17,609 bases of DNA, from assembly GCA_030592085.1 (NCBI GenBank), contig JAUUZV010000022.1:1-17609 (forward strand), written 5' to 3'. A model generated the notes under the pieces. That model made no database searches. It was not told the origin of the DNA and saw nothing but the letters and a program-made list of their open reading frames with translations. The stretch is from Clostridia bacterium (GTDB lineage: Bacteria; Bacillota; Clostridia; DUPQ01). The translations under genes were made by a program, and so were the position numbers. Every line of letters starts with the position of its first letter. Positions within the stretch are counted from its first letter, which is position 1. Shown here piece by piece: positions 6,688 through 14,646 of this stretch.

Positions 6688-6912
6688 TTATTGGTCTTTT
6701 TCTGGAAGAATCTCCCACATAGTAAAGTTTTTTTTACCAAATAACTTTATTCCTTGATAAACTGTTACACCAATAGCAAGAAGAGTCCATAATATTCCAT
6801 AAATCTTAAGTAGTGGTATAAGAATTACGCCACCTACTACAACTAAAATAAATCCTAGTATAAACCATATTATTGTTTGAAACTTATCTGCTTTTTCTCT
6901 TTTTCTCTCCAT
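6688..6912 (-). CDS. small two-helix membrane protein (74 aa)
   Basis: A small integral membrane protein of unknown function. A charged N-terminus (MERKREKADKF) is followed by two hydrophobic segments at about 12-34 (ending VVGGVILIPLL) and 38-55 (GILWTLLAIGVTVYQG), then a short polar tail (FGKKNFTMWEILPEKDQ). Both ends are likely cytoplasmic. AGAGGGG precedes the ATG, which supports translation. A 9-bp inverted repeat surrounds a TATAAT just upstream, so it probably has its own regulated promoter. It sits between the UroD-like and propeller genes on the same strand, with 82 and 194 bases of space, so a shared operon is possible but not clear. The 194-base gap downstream (6494-6687) holds only a weak 5-bp hairpin at 6652-6667. 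Confidence 0.7.
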   Translation of the reverse strand: MERKREKADKFQTIIWFILGFILVVVGGVILIPLLKIYGILWTLLAIGVTVYQGIKLFGKKNFTMWEILPEKDQ

Positions 6913-6923
6913 TTTACCCCTCT

Positions 6924-6962
6924 TAACTACTTAATTATTATTATACAAAAAACAAGTAGTTA
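6924..6962. promoter_or_regulatory. 9-bp inverted repeat flanking a -10 box
   Basis: TAACTACTT (6924-6932) and AAGTAGTTA (6954-6962) form a perfect 9-bp inverted repeat with a 21-nt spacer. Inside the spacer, on the minus strand, lies TATAAT (plus-strand 6940-6945), a -10 box for the small membrane protein gene; the -35 position is poor (TAGTCA). The half-sites bracket the -10, as operators for repressors do. A hairpin role for the upstream UroD-like transcript is the alternative. Confidence 0.4.
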
Positions 6963-6994
6963 TGACTAGATAAAAAACAAAAAATTTATAAAAC

Positions 6995-8041
6995 TTACTC
7001 TAGAGCAGTAAGAATTAGTGCATAATATTTTTCGTCTTTTATATAATCTGGAACACTATTTCCTGTTCCAAGAGCATATCCCCCCTTATTTGCTGTTATT
7101 TTTAAAAGTCCATTTGCCCTTGTTTGAATTTCTTCACAAGTATGAGTACAAATAAAATGAAGATCAATTCCACCTAAAATAGAAATTCGATCACCATATT
7201 TAGTAATTATTTGCTCAACTGGTAAAATATTATCTTCAAAGGAATGTTTAGCATCAAACGCCATATCATCAATAATAGCATCCATAACTTTTTCTAATTG
7301 TCCACATGAATGAAGAATCGCTTTTTTACCATGGGCGTGAATTAATTTGACTATCTTTTTCTGCCATGGGAAAATTAATTGTCTCATCCATGTTTCATTA
7401 ATCATAGTTTGAGTGTTAAAACCCCAATCATCATTAACAATTGCAGCTCCAATTAAATCATTTCCTATTACATTTTCATAAAACTTATATAGGCTATCTC
7501 CAATTTTATCAACAACTTTTTTAACAAAATCGAGATTATCAAATAACAGTAAACACAAATTATCATACCCAAGTAATTGTGTAGTATTCTCTAATAAACC
7601 TCCTGGGCTATATATAATTGCTTTCATACCACTAGGAACTTCACTTTTTATATCATCAATATATGAGTAATCATATTTATTTGCATCAGGCCATTTATAA
7701 CTAGAAAAATCTTCTTCATTTTTTATAATTGCTGTTTCATTCAGTGATATACTTTTTAAGGTATCGTGTTCATGTGGAGAAAACAAAAAACCTTCTGGAT
7801 AACTTAGTGTAAAGTAGTCAAACCCAGCATTCCGATAAGCTATCATTCTTATAATGTTTTCTTGAAGAAAAGATTGACCTTTTAAACGTTGCCCACTAAG
7901 TTGTTCATACATTTTATCATTAAGAAAAAACTCAAATAAAGTGGGTCTATCTGGCACTTGATTGGCCAAGACTTTTTCAATGTTTTTAAAATTTGGTATC
8001 CTCTTGTTGGTAACTGATATGAGTTTGTTAAAATATGTCAT
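6995..8041 (-). CDS. UroD-superfamily protein, methyltransferase-like (348 aa)
   Basis: A TIM-barrel protein of the uroporphyrinogen decarboxylase superfamily, which includes heme-pathway UroD and the corrinoid methyltransferases MtaA, MtbA and CmuA. Recognisable parts are DDWGFNTQTMI (about 204-214), AILHSCG (241-247) and a C-terminal GYALGTGNSVPDYI (321-334). H244-x-C246 equals the first two zinc ligands of MtaA-type enzymes, but the third ligand, a Cys near the C-terminus, is replaced in the GTGNSVP stretch (Asn327 or Ser328). It lacks the N-terminal Arg-rich substrate motif of true UroD, and no heme genes are nearby. It starts 5 bp after the GGDEF/HD-GYP gene, so the two are cotranscribed; AAAGAG before the ATG is a modest ribosome binding site. 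Substrate unknown; such paralogs are often linked to carbohydrate genes. Confidence 0.82.
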   Translation of the reverse strand: MTYFNKLISVTNKRIPNFKNIEKVLANQVPDRPTLFEFFLNDKMYEQLSGQRLKGQSFLQENIIRMIAYRNAGFDYFTLSYPEGFLFSPHEHDTLKSISLNETAIIKNEEDFSSYKWPDANKYDYSYIDDIKSEVPSGMKAIIYSPGGLLENTTQLLGYDNLCLLLFDNLDFVKKVVDKIGDSLYKFYENVIGNDLIGAAIVNDDWGFNTQTMINETWMRQLIFPWQKKIVKLIHAHGKKAILHSCGQLEKVMDAIIDDMAFDAKHSFEDNILPVEQIITKYGDRISILGGIDLHFICTHTCEEIQTRANGLLKITANKGGYALGTGNSVPDYIKDEKYYALILTALE

Positions 8042-8046
8042 TATAT

Positions 8047-10875
8047 CTACTCTTTTAAAACTTTCTTTATAAAAACATCAACTAATGCCCCATCAAATTG
8101 AGTACCTTTATTATTAATCAATTCTTTTATAGCGTCTTTCTTAGACATGGGCTTTTTATAACTTCTAAGACTTGTCATAGCATCATAGGCATCTGCAATT
8201 GATATAATTCTTGACTGTAATGGGCTTTCATCTTGATATAATCCTCTTGGGTATCCTTTACCATCCCAACGTTCATGATGATATAACACATAATTAGCCA
8301 TTTCTGACATCTCATTAACAGTACTTAAAATTCTATATCCAATATCAGGATGCTTTTTAATTTCCTCGTATTCTTCTACTGTTAATTTTTCCTTTTTATT
8401 AAGTATTTTTTCATCAATTGCGATTTTCCCAATATCATGTAATAATCCAACCGATTTAAGTTCATATACAAGATTCTCATTTAATTTTAAAGCAATTGCA
8501 AGTTTCTCACAATACTCAGATACTCTTCTTGAGTGTTCTTCTTCCCGTTCATTTTTCTCATGTAAAGTATTTATAATAGCATTTATAGTATTCCCTCGCA
8601 TACTAGGGCTATCAAAGAGTTTTTTCTTATACATTCTATCTTCAGCTTTTTTATATATTTCACTCATATCTGTATTAATATCATATTTAGTTTCCCATCC
8701 AAATGAAATTGAAATATCTATGGACCCAAGCTTTTCAGATTTAGCCAATTTATTAATTCTCTTCACTACTGCTTCTGCTTGATATTCATCAGTTTTTGGT
8801 AATAATAGTGCAAATTCATCTCCACCTAGTCTAGCTACTATATCATCTTCACGACAGCCTTTCATAATGGCATCAGCCGCTTTAACTAAAAGTTCGTCTC
8901 CATATTCATGACCAAAAGAATCATTTATTAATTTAAGCCCATTTACATCACCCATAACAACCGTGATAGGTAAATTTCTTTTTACATTAAGTCGCTTTGA
9001 CTCTTCATTAAAGAACCAACGATTATATAATTTTGTTAATTGATCATGATAACTCAAATATTCTAATTTTTCTTGTAGTAATTTTCTCTCACTTACGTCT
9101 CTCATTGAGGCATGAATCAATTTATGATTATCATATTCAATAATTGTAAGCATTACTTCAACCGGAAATACCACACCACTACTCTTTTGGTGATAAAATT
9201 CAAACCTATTTTTTTCTAATGTTTCTATGCTAGAAAAATAACCTTCTATATATTGTTTTGATGGTATTCCATTTGGTTGTTTATCAGGACAAAAATCCCA
9301 TAAGTTTTTACCAACTACATCTCCTTTTAATGGATAACCAAACATCTCTAATGTTGATTTATTACAATTAACTATTTTTTTATCTTCAATAACAATTATA
9401 GAATCTGAAGTCCCATCAAAAAGTGCTCTGAAACTTTCTTTCTGTCTGTTTAATTCTTTTTCTTGATTCAAACGGTTAGTAATATTTCGCGAAATTGCAA
9501 TAACCTGATTATCTGAAATTCGCGAGTATCTCATTTCATAATTTTTTATTTCTTGATTAATTTCTAATTGGTATTGCTGTTCAATTACAGTCCCTGTAGA
9601 TAAAACTAGTTCAATGTTTTTTAGGGCTTCTTCAAACAAATTTTTAGTAATAAATTCCTTCATTGATTTTCCTAAAATTTGTTTTTTAGGATATAATAAT
9701 TCTTTATTTTTATAATTATAAATATCAATAATTTTACAATTTCTATCAAGCACAAAAATAATATCAGGAATAGCATCAACAATAGCTGCAGATTTTCGTT
9801 TCTCTTTTACTAATTGAACAAATAAACTGTTCACTTTATCAATAAGATAGTTAATAGATTGTGTAATTTGATTTAATGGATTATTAGAATTTTCCTCCAG
9901 TCGTTCGCCAATATCACCTTTAATTGTAATTGCTGTAATTTTCTTTGATAAAGAATCAATTGGATTAAGTATTGTTCTTCTAGTTATTAAAAATAGTGCA
10001 ATAAAGGTTAAAAGTGCTAATACTAGGATAATATAAAACATCCTAATTAATTGAGATTGACTTTGAATATACTCATCAAAAGTAATGAAAGTAGCTACAG
10101 TCCAATTTGTTCCTTCAATAGATTCATATTCAAGGTAACCGTGAATACCATCAAGAGTTATGTTATTTATTGATGCAGATTGAGATGTACACATTCTTTG
10201 TAAATCACTAGATATATCTTGAACATGTACAATATTTGTAATACTGTCGTTATAAATATTTGGATAATATAATACTTGACATTCACCATCAATTAAAAAC
10301 GAAAAATCGCTAAACACTTCATCTGTTGGTGCTAAAAACTCTGCAAGCTCTGCAACTTTAACGTCTCCTCCCACAACACCAACTAACTGATTTTCAATAT
10401 ATATTGCTTTTGCAATGGTAATAATAATATGATCCCCTGAAGCATTTAAAAAAGCTTCAGTTACAATGTTTTCTTTTGACATTGCAGCTTCTTGGTACCA
10501 AGGTCTTGTTCGTAAATCAAAATCGCTAGGTGGAATCCAACCACTAGAATTGATCATTATATTATTTGTGGTTCCATAATAAATTGATGAAAAGTATTTA
10601 TTGTTATCAGATAATAACGTTAAATACTGAAGAATCTCTTCATCAGTATTATTTGCCAATGTTATAAATGCTGCAGTGTCACTAACGATTTGCTCTAAAC
10701 TTGATAATTCGCTTTGAATAGATTTGCTTAATATTTCATTAGTCTGTTTAATTTTATTTTCTGATATGTTGACTATGATATTATTCGCATAATTCTGTTG
10801 AAGAAAAAGGCCTAGTCCAATAAGTATTACTATAAATAGTCCAAATAAGTAAAATTCAAGTTTTAACCTTTTCAA
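8047..10875 (-). CDS. dCache-HAMP-PAS-PAS-GGDEF-HD-GYP c-di-GMP protein (942 aa)
   Basis: A membrane sensor that can both make and break cyclic di-GMP. Order: membrane helix about 8-28; extracellular dCache domain about 30-270 with RPWYQEA at 124-130; helix about 277-297; HAMP about 298-350; PAS about 365-465; PAS about 482-595; GGDEF about 603-755; HD-GYP about 775-942. The GGDEF motif is intact (684-688), with an RxxD inhibitory site at R675-D678, five residues before it as in feedback-inhibited cyclases. The HD-GYP domain has H813-D814 and HHERWDGKGYP (866-876), all canonical. Both outputs therefore look active. The start codon is TTG (plus-strand 10873-10875) with AGGAG 7 bases upstream; no in-frame ATG lies there. 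The UroD-like gene follows after 5 bp, and a second UroD-like gene is divergent, which suggests that the dCache ligand may be related to the locus substrate (inference). Confidence 0.92.
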   Translation of the reverse strand: MKRLKLEFYLFGLFIVILIGLGLFLQQNYANNIIVNISENKIKQTNEILSKSIQSELSSLEQIVSDTAAFITLANNTDEEILQYLTLLSDNNKYFSSIYYGTTNNIMINSSGWIPPSDFDLRTRPWYQEAAMSKENIVTEAFLNASGDHIIITIAKAIYIENQLVGVVGGDVKVAELAEFLAPTDEVFSDFSFLIDGECQVLYYPNIYNDSITNIVHVQDISSDLQRMCTSQSASINNITLDGIHGYLEYESIEGTNWTVATFITFDEYIQSQSQLIRMFYIILVLALLTFIALFLITRRTILNPIDSLSKKITAITIKGDIGERLEENSNNPLNQITQSINYLIDKVNSLFVQLVKEKRKSAAIVDAIPDIIFVLDRNCKIIDIYNYKNKELLYPKKQILGKSMKEFITKNLFEEALKNIELVLSTGTVIEQQYQLEINQEIKNYEMRYSRISDNQVIAISRNITNRLNQEKELNRQKESFRALFDGTSDSIIVIEDKKIVNCNKSTLEMFGYPLKGDVVGKNLWDFCPDKQPNGIPSKQYIEGYFSSIETLEKNRFEFYHQKSSGVVFPVEVMLTIIEYDNHKLIHASMRDVSERKLLQEKLEYLSYHDQLTKLYNRWFFNEESKRLNVKRNLPITVVMGDVNGLKLINDSFGHEYGDELLVKAADAIMKGCREDDIVARLGGDEFALLLPKTDEYQAEAVVKRINKLAKSEKLGSIDISISFGWETKYDINTDMSEIYKKAEDRMYKKKLFDSPSMRGNTINAIINTLHEKNEREEEHSRRVSEYCEKLAIALKLNENLVYELKSVGLLHDIGKIAIDEKILNKKEKLTVEEYEEIKKHPDIGYRILSTVNEMSEMANYVLYHHERWDGKGYPRGLYQDESPLQSRIISIADAYDAMTSLRSYKKPMSKKDAIKELINNKGTQFDGALVDVFIKKVLKE

Positions 10876-10917
10876 TGTGTAACTCCTAGCTAATGTTTTA
10901 AGTATCTTCTAGTGGTC

Positions 10918-10947
10918 ATTATAGCATTAATTATTTACCTATACCAA
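10918..10947 (-). promoter_or_regulatory. promoter of the GGDEF/HD-GYP and UroD-like operon
   Basis: On the minus strand an extended -10, TGCTATAAT (hexamer at plus-strand 10918-10923), lies 18 bp from TTGGTA (10942-10947). It is about 40 bases upstream of the TTG start codon. Confidence 0.55.
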
Positions 10948-11004
10948 TTAAAATTACATATGTTATTTTTTTTAGAGTAAACGCATATATATCTATTTTT
11001 TTCT

Positions 11005-11013
11005 TGTTATAAT
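11005..11013 (+). promoter_or_regulatory. extended -10 promoter of the rightward UroD-like operon
   Basis: TGTTATAAT gives an extended -10 element with the hexamer at 11008-11013, 22 bases before the ATG; the -35 position holds only ATATAT. A promoter with a good extended -10 but no -35 often depends on an activator. The 160-base divergent region carries no other clear inverted repeat. Confidence 0.5.
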
Positions 11014-11035
11014 TGTAATATAGGGAGAAATAATT

Positions 11036-12187
11036 ATGAATTACACTTCAAAGCGAAGACATCTAGCTGTACTAAATGGAGAAATTCCAGATAGAATTCC
11101 CATTGCTCCAAGAATTTGGGCTTATCTTTTAGAACAGAAAAAAACTCATTTGCAGTTTAAACAATTATATGATTACGATCCTATCATTTGGGGAGAATCA
11201 GGCTTTCCATTTTATTTTTACGAAAATGCAGACTATCTACTTACTCATAAAAATAAAAATGCAGGAAAAGATATTAAAAAAACAATTACTGAAGTTTCAA
11301 AAGATAATGATAGCAAAAAATATGTTACTTTACATATTGATACTCCTGCTGGAAGGTTAACACAAATTCAAGCTTTCCCCGACCCTAACGATATTTCATA
11401 TGGAATAAACCCAAATCCACATTTAATAGAACCTCTTATAAAAGACAGAAGTGATTTAGCCAAAATTAATTACTTAATGATTACTCCACCTTATTATCCA
11501 GAACCACTATTTAAAAAAACTGAAAAACTTGCTGGCGAAGATGGAATTGTTCATACTAGAATAACTGGTGGAGTAGATGATATGGTTGTTAATTCTCTAG
11601 GACTTGAAAATTGTCTTCTACTTTATTATGATGATAAAGATTTTTTTGTTGATGTAATTGATACTTTTCATAAGTATTATAAAAAACAAATAAAACATAC
11701 TCTAGAACAAGGTGCTTCCATAATTTTCGAAGCATGGTTTAATGCTAGTTTAAGTACTGGCTGGTCCCCTAAAATGTATAGAGAATTGTTTTTAGGTAGA
11801 ATTATTGAAGATATTAATTTAACTCATGAATACGATGCATTTTTCCATTTTTATGATGACGGTAAATTCATGCCATTAGCTCAGGATTTTGCTAATTCTG
11901 GAATGGATATGATAACGACTTTAACCCCACCTCCCTCAGGCGATACTGATGCTCATAAGATTAAAAAAATCATGCATGGAAAAACCGTAATGAGTGGTTA
12001 CGTTGATACTATTAAAATTCGGTATGGGACTCCTAATCAAATTACAGCACAAACAAAAGAAGCCTGTGAAATATTAGGAAAAGACGGTTATTTTATATTA
12101 GGAACCTCTGATTCAATTAGAGATGGTAGTCCTAAAGAAAATATTGATGCATATTTCAATGCAGCGTTAAAATTTGGTAAATATTAA
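11036..12187 (+). CDS. UroD-superfamily protein without zinc-thiolate motif (383 aa)
   Basis: A second UroD-superfamily TIM-barrel protein, only distantly similar to the one at 6995-8041. It starts in the usual way (SKRRHLAVLNGEIPDRIPI) and ends with LGTSDSIRDGSPKENI (about 355-370), typical of UroD-like proteins found in sugar-degradation loci. At the place of the H-x-C zinc pair it has HFYDDG (271-276): Tyr273 replaces the Cys, and no C-terminal Cys ligand is seen. It is thus unlikely to be an MtaA-type zinc methyltransferase; the Asp pair D274-D275 may form a different active site. GGGAG lies 8 bases before the ATG. It leads a tight operon with the toroid protein and the AGE epimerase and is divergent from the c-di-GMP sensor. 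Reaction unknown. It is not a heme enzyme, judged from its context and sequence. Confidence 0.82.
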   Translation: MNYTSKRRHLAVLNGEIPDRIPIAPRIWAYLLEQKKTHLQFKQLYDYDPIIWGESGFPFYFYENADYLLTHKNKNAGKDIKKTITEVSKDNDSKKYVTLHIDTPAGRLTQIQAFPDPNDISYGINPNPHLIEPLIKDRSDLAKINYLMITPPYYPEPLFKKTEKLAGEDGIVHTRITGGVDDMVVNSLGLENCLLLYYDDKDFFVDVIDTFHKYYKKQIKHTLEQGASIIFEAWFNASLSTGWSPKMYRELFLGRIIEDINLTHEYDAFFHFYDDGKFMPLAQDFANSGMDMITTLTPPPSGDTDAHKIKKIMHGKTVMSGYVDTIKIRYGTPNQITAQTKEACEILGKDGYFILGTSDSIRDGSPKENIDAYFNAALKFGKY

Positions 12188-12218
12188 TAAACATTTTTAA
12201 AATATGAAAGGATTAATC

Positions 12219-14642
12219 ATGAAAGCAATCATGAATGACATTGATTTTAAAGCTATAACTTCAAATGATACATCTATAAGATTATATACTATTCTACAAA
12301 AATGGATTCCTTTTGTTGATGATCAATTTGCCAATTGGGACCACCGTCCAAATTGTGGTCATTTTTTTGGAGGAAGCTATTTTTACAGTGTTGAAACTGC
12401 TATTCCAATGTTTATATATTCAATTATTTCAACCAATGGCAACTATGATGAAAATATTACAGGGATTTCTAAAAAGAGTATGAAAGAAAAAGCAGTTAAA
12501 GCTCTTCGTTATCTTTGTTTTACCCATGATTTAGGACCTAAAGACTGTGTACGAGAAAAAAGTGATAATATTTATGCTAGTGAAACTAAGTGGGGTGGTA
12601 AAGACGACTTGTTCTTTAGAGCTAGTGGAATGGGCCGAACCACAACATTTGTTGCAATTTGCACATTATTACTAAAAGATTATCTAGATGAGGAGACAAT
12701 AGAATATTCTCAAAAAATTGTAGAATACTATTGTGATAGATGGAGTAGTGAATTACCAAGAGTTGGAACATATTTTGATACCCAAAGTGAAGAAAACGCT
12801 TGGACTTCCATAGGAATTTCTGCTGGTTTAATTTTATTTAAAGAACATCCAAGAAGAGAGATATGGTTAGATGCATATATAAAATGGAGTCTTAACTCTG
12901 TTGTTACTTTTAAAGACAGAATGAATACTAGTAGTCATCTTGGAAAATCATTTCGTAATTATTGGATGCAAGGAGTAACTTTCCATCCTGATTTTACCAA
13001 TGAAAATCATTCCTTTGTTCATCCTAGTTATGTAACAGCAGCTATAATATTGCGAGCTGAATCAGTAATATTATTTAAGTTAACAGGAAATGAAATCTTT
13101 GATTGTGCCTTTTTTAATAATGAAAACATTTATCATGAATCGGCTAAAAAATGGTTACTTAGTGATGGGCTTTTAGCACCAATTCAAGGACAAGATTGGT
13201 GGTATACAAGATACCATGAAAGACATTTATTTCATGGAGTAATGAGCCTATTTCATCAAGAAGAATATTCAACTTATTATGAAAATATCTCAATAGAGTA
13301 TATGGAGAAATTACAAGATAGTCATAAGTATGGTTGCCTTCTTGAAGATAATCATGAACAAAAAATTGATGAACATGGTCATTATAGCCTCAAACATATG
13401 GAGTTTGGCTGCGTTATGTCTATTGGTTACTCCTATTTACTACATGCGTTATTTGGTGAAAACAATACAGATATTACTGAAGAAAGAATTTCTAGTGAAT
13501 TAGCTGGAGTTTATGATTTCCCACATGGTGGGTCAATAATACATCGCACTAAGGACAATTTTACTAGTTTTAGTTATCGAAATAAAGTTATGGCTTTAAA
13601 TTTACCAAAAGAAGGTCTCTGGTCAATTACTCCAATCGTAAGCAGTATGACAGGAGTCATTGAGTTCTATGAATGTGATATGCCATATTCGCTTTCTAAT
13701 CAATTTGAAATAAGAGATTGTAATCGTTATAATATTACAAAAAGTGAACAAGGCTTTGGTATTACTTGTAAAGTAATTAGAGGTAATGAGAAAATTCATC
13801 AATACATTTCCTTTGTCTCTCTACCTAATGGTGTAACAATATATACAGATCAATTTTATATAAATAAAGACTGTCAAGTCAAACAATTCTATTCAGGCCT
13901 AATTGGCATTAGAAATGAATTCATTGATAAACTACCTGATGTAGCTAAAGGATACAGAAACGTATACACAGGCAATCATCAGTATAAGTTTAATGGCTAT
14001 TTTGGTGGAGAGCATGATGATATTATTCCTATTACCCATGATGGGTACATAAATATTGATCAATCAATTGGATATTTAATCTATGGTAGTCATGATGTAA
14101 CATATATTAACAAACATCACTACACTTCATGGAGAGGTGTTGAAGATCAATTATTACTTAATCATATAAAACGAAAATCATTTACTACAGGCGAAAGTAT
14201 TGCTCCTTTTACAATGATTGCTCTTGCGAATTGCAATAATGAAGAAACGGCTTTATTCTATTTAAATACTATTAAATACAAGGTATCTACCGAAAATGTA
14301 ACTCTTTATGAAATTAATGATTATCTAGTCTTTAATAATTTTAGTGACCAGTTGATCATGTTAAATGGTTCTACTAAGAAAAACTCAACTATAAATATCT
14401 TTAATGGTGAAACAATTATTACCAATCAACTAGTTAAGCGTATTTTACAAGTTCTACCTTTTTCATCAGATTACCTTGAAAGTTTTTGCAAGCTAACAAC
14501 ACTTGATAAATGCCAATTACATATTATTGCCATTAATAAAAAAATAATTATTACAAATAATGATTATCTTTCTACTACTATTATATTTTTAAATCAGTCG
14601 TACAGTATAGAATCTAATCAATCAATAACTATAAAGGTGTAA
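12219..14642 (+). CDS. large toroid plus beta-sandwich protein, polysaccharide-lyase-like (807 aa)
   Basis: A large protein I cannot assign to a named family. The N-terminal half (to about 430) is rich in helices and resembles an (alpha/alpha) toroid of polysaccharide lyases and related hydrolases: YFDTQSEENAW (about 185-195), NENHSFVHPSYV (261-272) and GQDWWYTRYHER (324-335). The Asn-His...Tyr grouping in NHSFVHPSY recalls the catalytic Asn/His/Tyr of PL8-type lyases, but this is analogy. The C-terminal half (about 435-807) is beta-rich, as expected for the sandwich domains of such enzymes. There is no signal peptide, so it is cytoplasmic. I chose ATG 12219 because AAAGGA sits 6 bases before it; the in-frame ATG at 12204 precedes that site. 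It follows the UroD-like gene by 31 bases and precedes the epimerase by 4, so it belongs to one operon. It may cleave an imported uronate-containing oligosaccharide. Confidence 0.75.
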   Translation: MKAIMNDIDFKAITSNDTSIRLYTILQKWIPFVDDQFANWDHRPNCGHFFGGSYFYSVETAIPMFIYSIISTNGNYDENITGISKKSMKEKAVKALRYLCFTHDLGPKDCVREKSDNIYASETKWGGKDDLFFRASGMGRTTTFVAICTLLLKDYLDEETIEYSQKIVEYYCDRWSSELPRVGTYFDTQSEENAWTSIGISAGLILFKEHPRREIWLDAYIKWSLNSVVTFKDRMNTSSHLGKSFRNYWMQGVTFHPDFTNENHSFVHPSYVTAAIILRAESVILFKLTGNEIFDCAFFNNENIYHESAKKWLLSDGLLAPIQGQDWWYTRYHERHLFHGVMSLFHQEEYSTYYENISIEYMEKLQDSHKYGCLLEDNHEQKIDEHGHYSLKHMEFGCVMSIGYSYLLHALFGENNTDITEERISSELAGVYDFPHGGSIIHRTKDNFTSFSYRNKVMALNLPKEGLWSITPIVSSMTGVIEFYECDMPYSLSNQFEIRDCNRYNITKSEQGFGITCKVIRGNEKIHQYISFVSLPNGVTIYTDQFYINKDCQVKQFYSGLIGIRNEFIDKLPDVAKGYRNVYTGNHQYKFNGYFGGEHDDIIPITHDGYINIDQSIGYLIYGSHDVTYINKHHYTSWRGVEDQLLLNHIKRKSFTTGESIAPFTMIALANCNNEETALFYLNTIKYKVSTENVTLYEINDYLVFNNFSDQLIMLNGSTKKNSTINIFNGETIITNQLVKRILQVLPFSSDYLESFCKLTTLDKCQLHIIAINKKIIITNNDYLSTTIIFLNQSYSIESNQSITIKV

Positions 14643-14646
14643 AATT

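Noticed and set aside
11169..11360. 63-codon open frame inside the second UroD-like gene
   Set aside because: Out-of-frame shadow on the same strand, with no domain.
6995..12187. UroD-like genes as heme biosynthesis hemE
   Set aside because: Both lack the true UroD N-terminal Arg motif, have altered active-site regions and sit among sugar and signalling genes with no other heme genes.
12204..12218. earlier ATG for the toroid protein
   Set aside because: AAAGGA, the likely ribosome binding site, lies after this ATG and 6 bases before the ATG at 12219.
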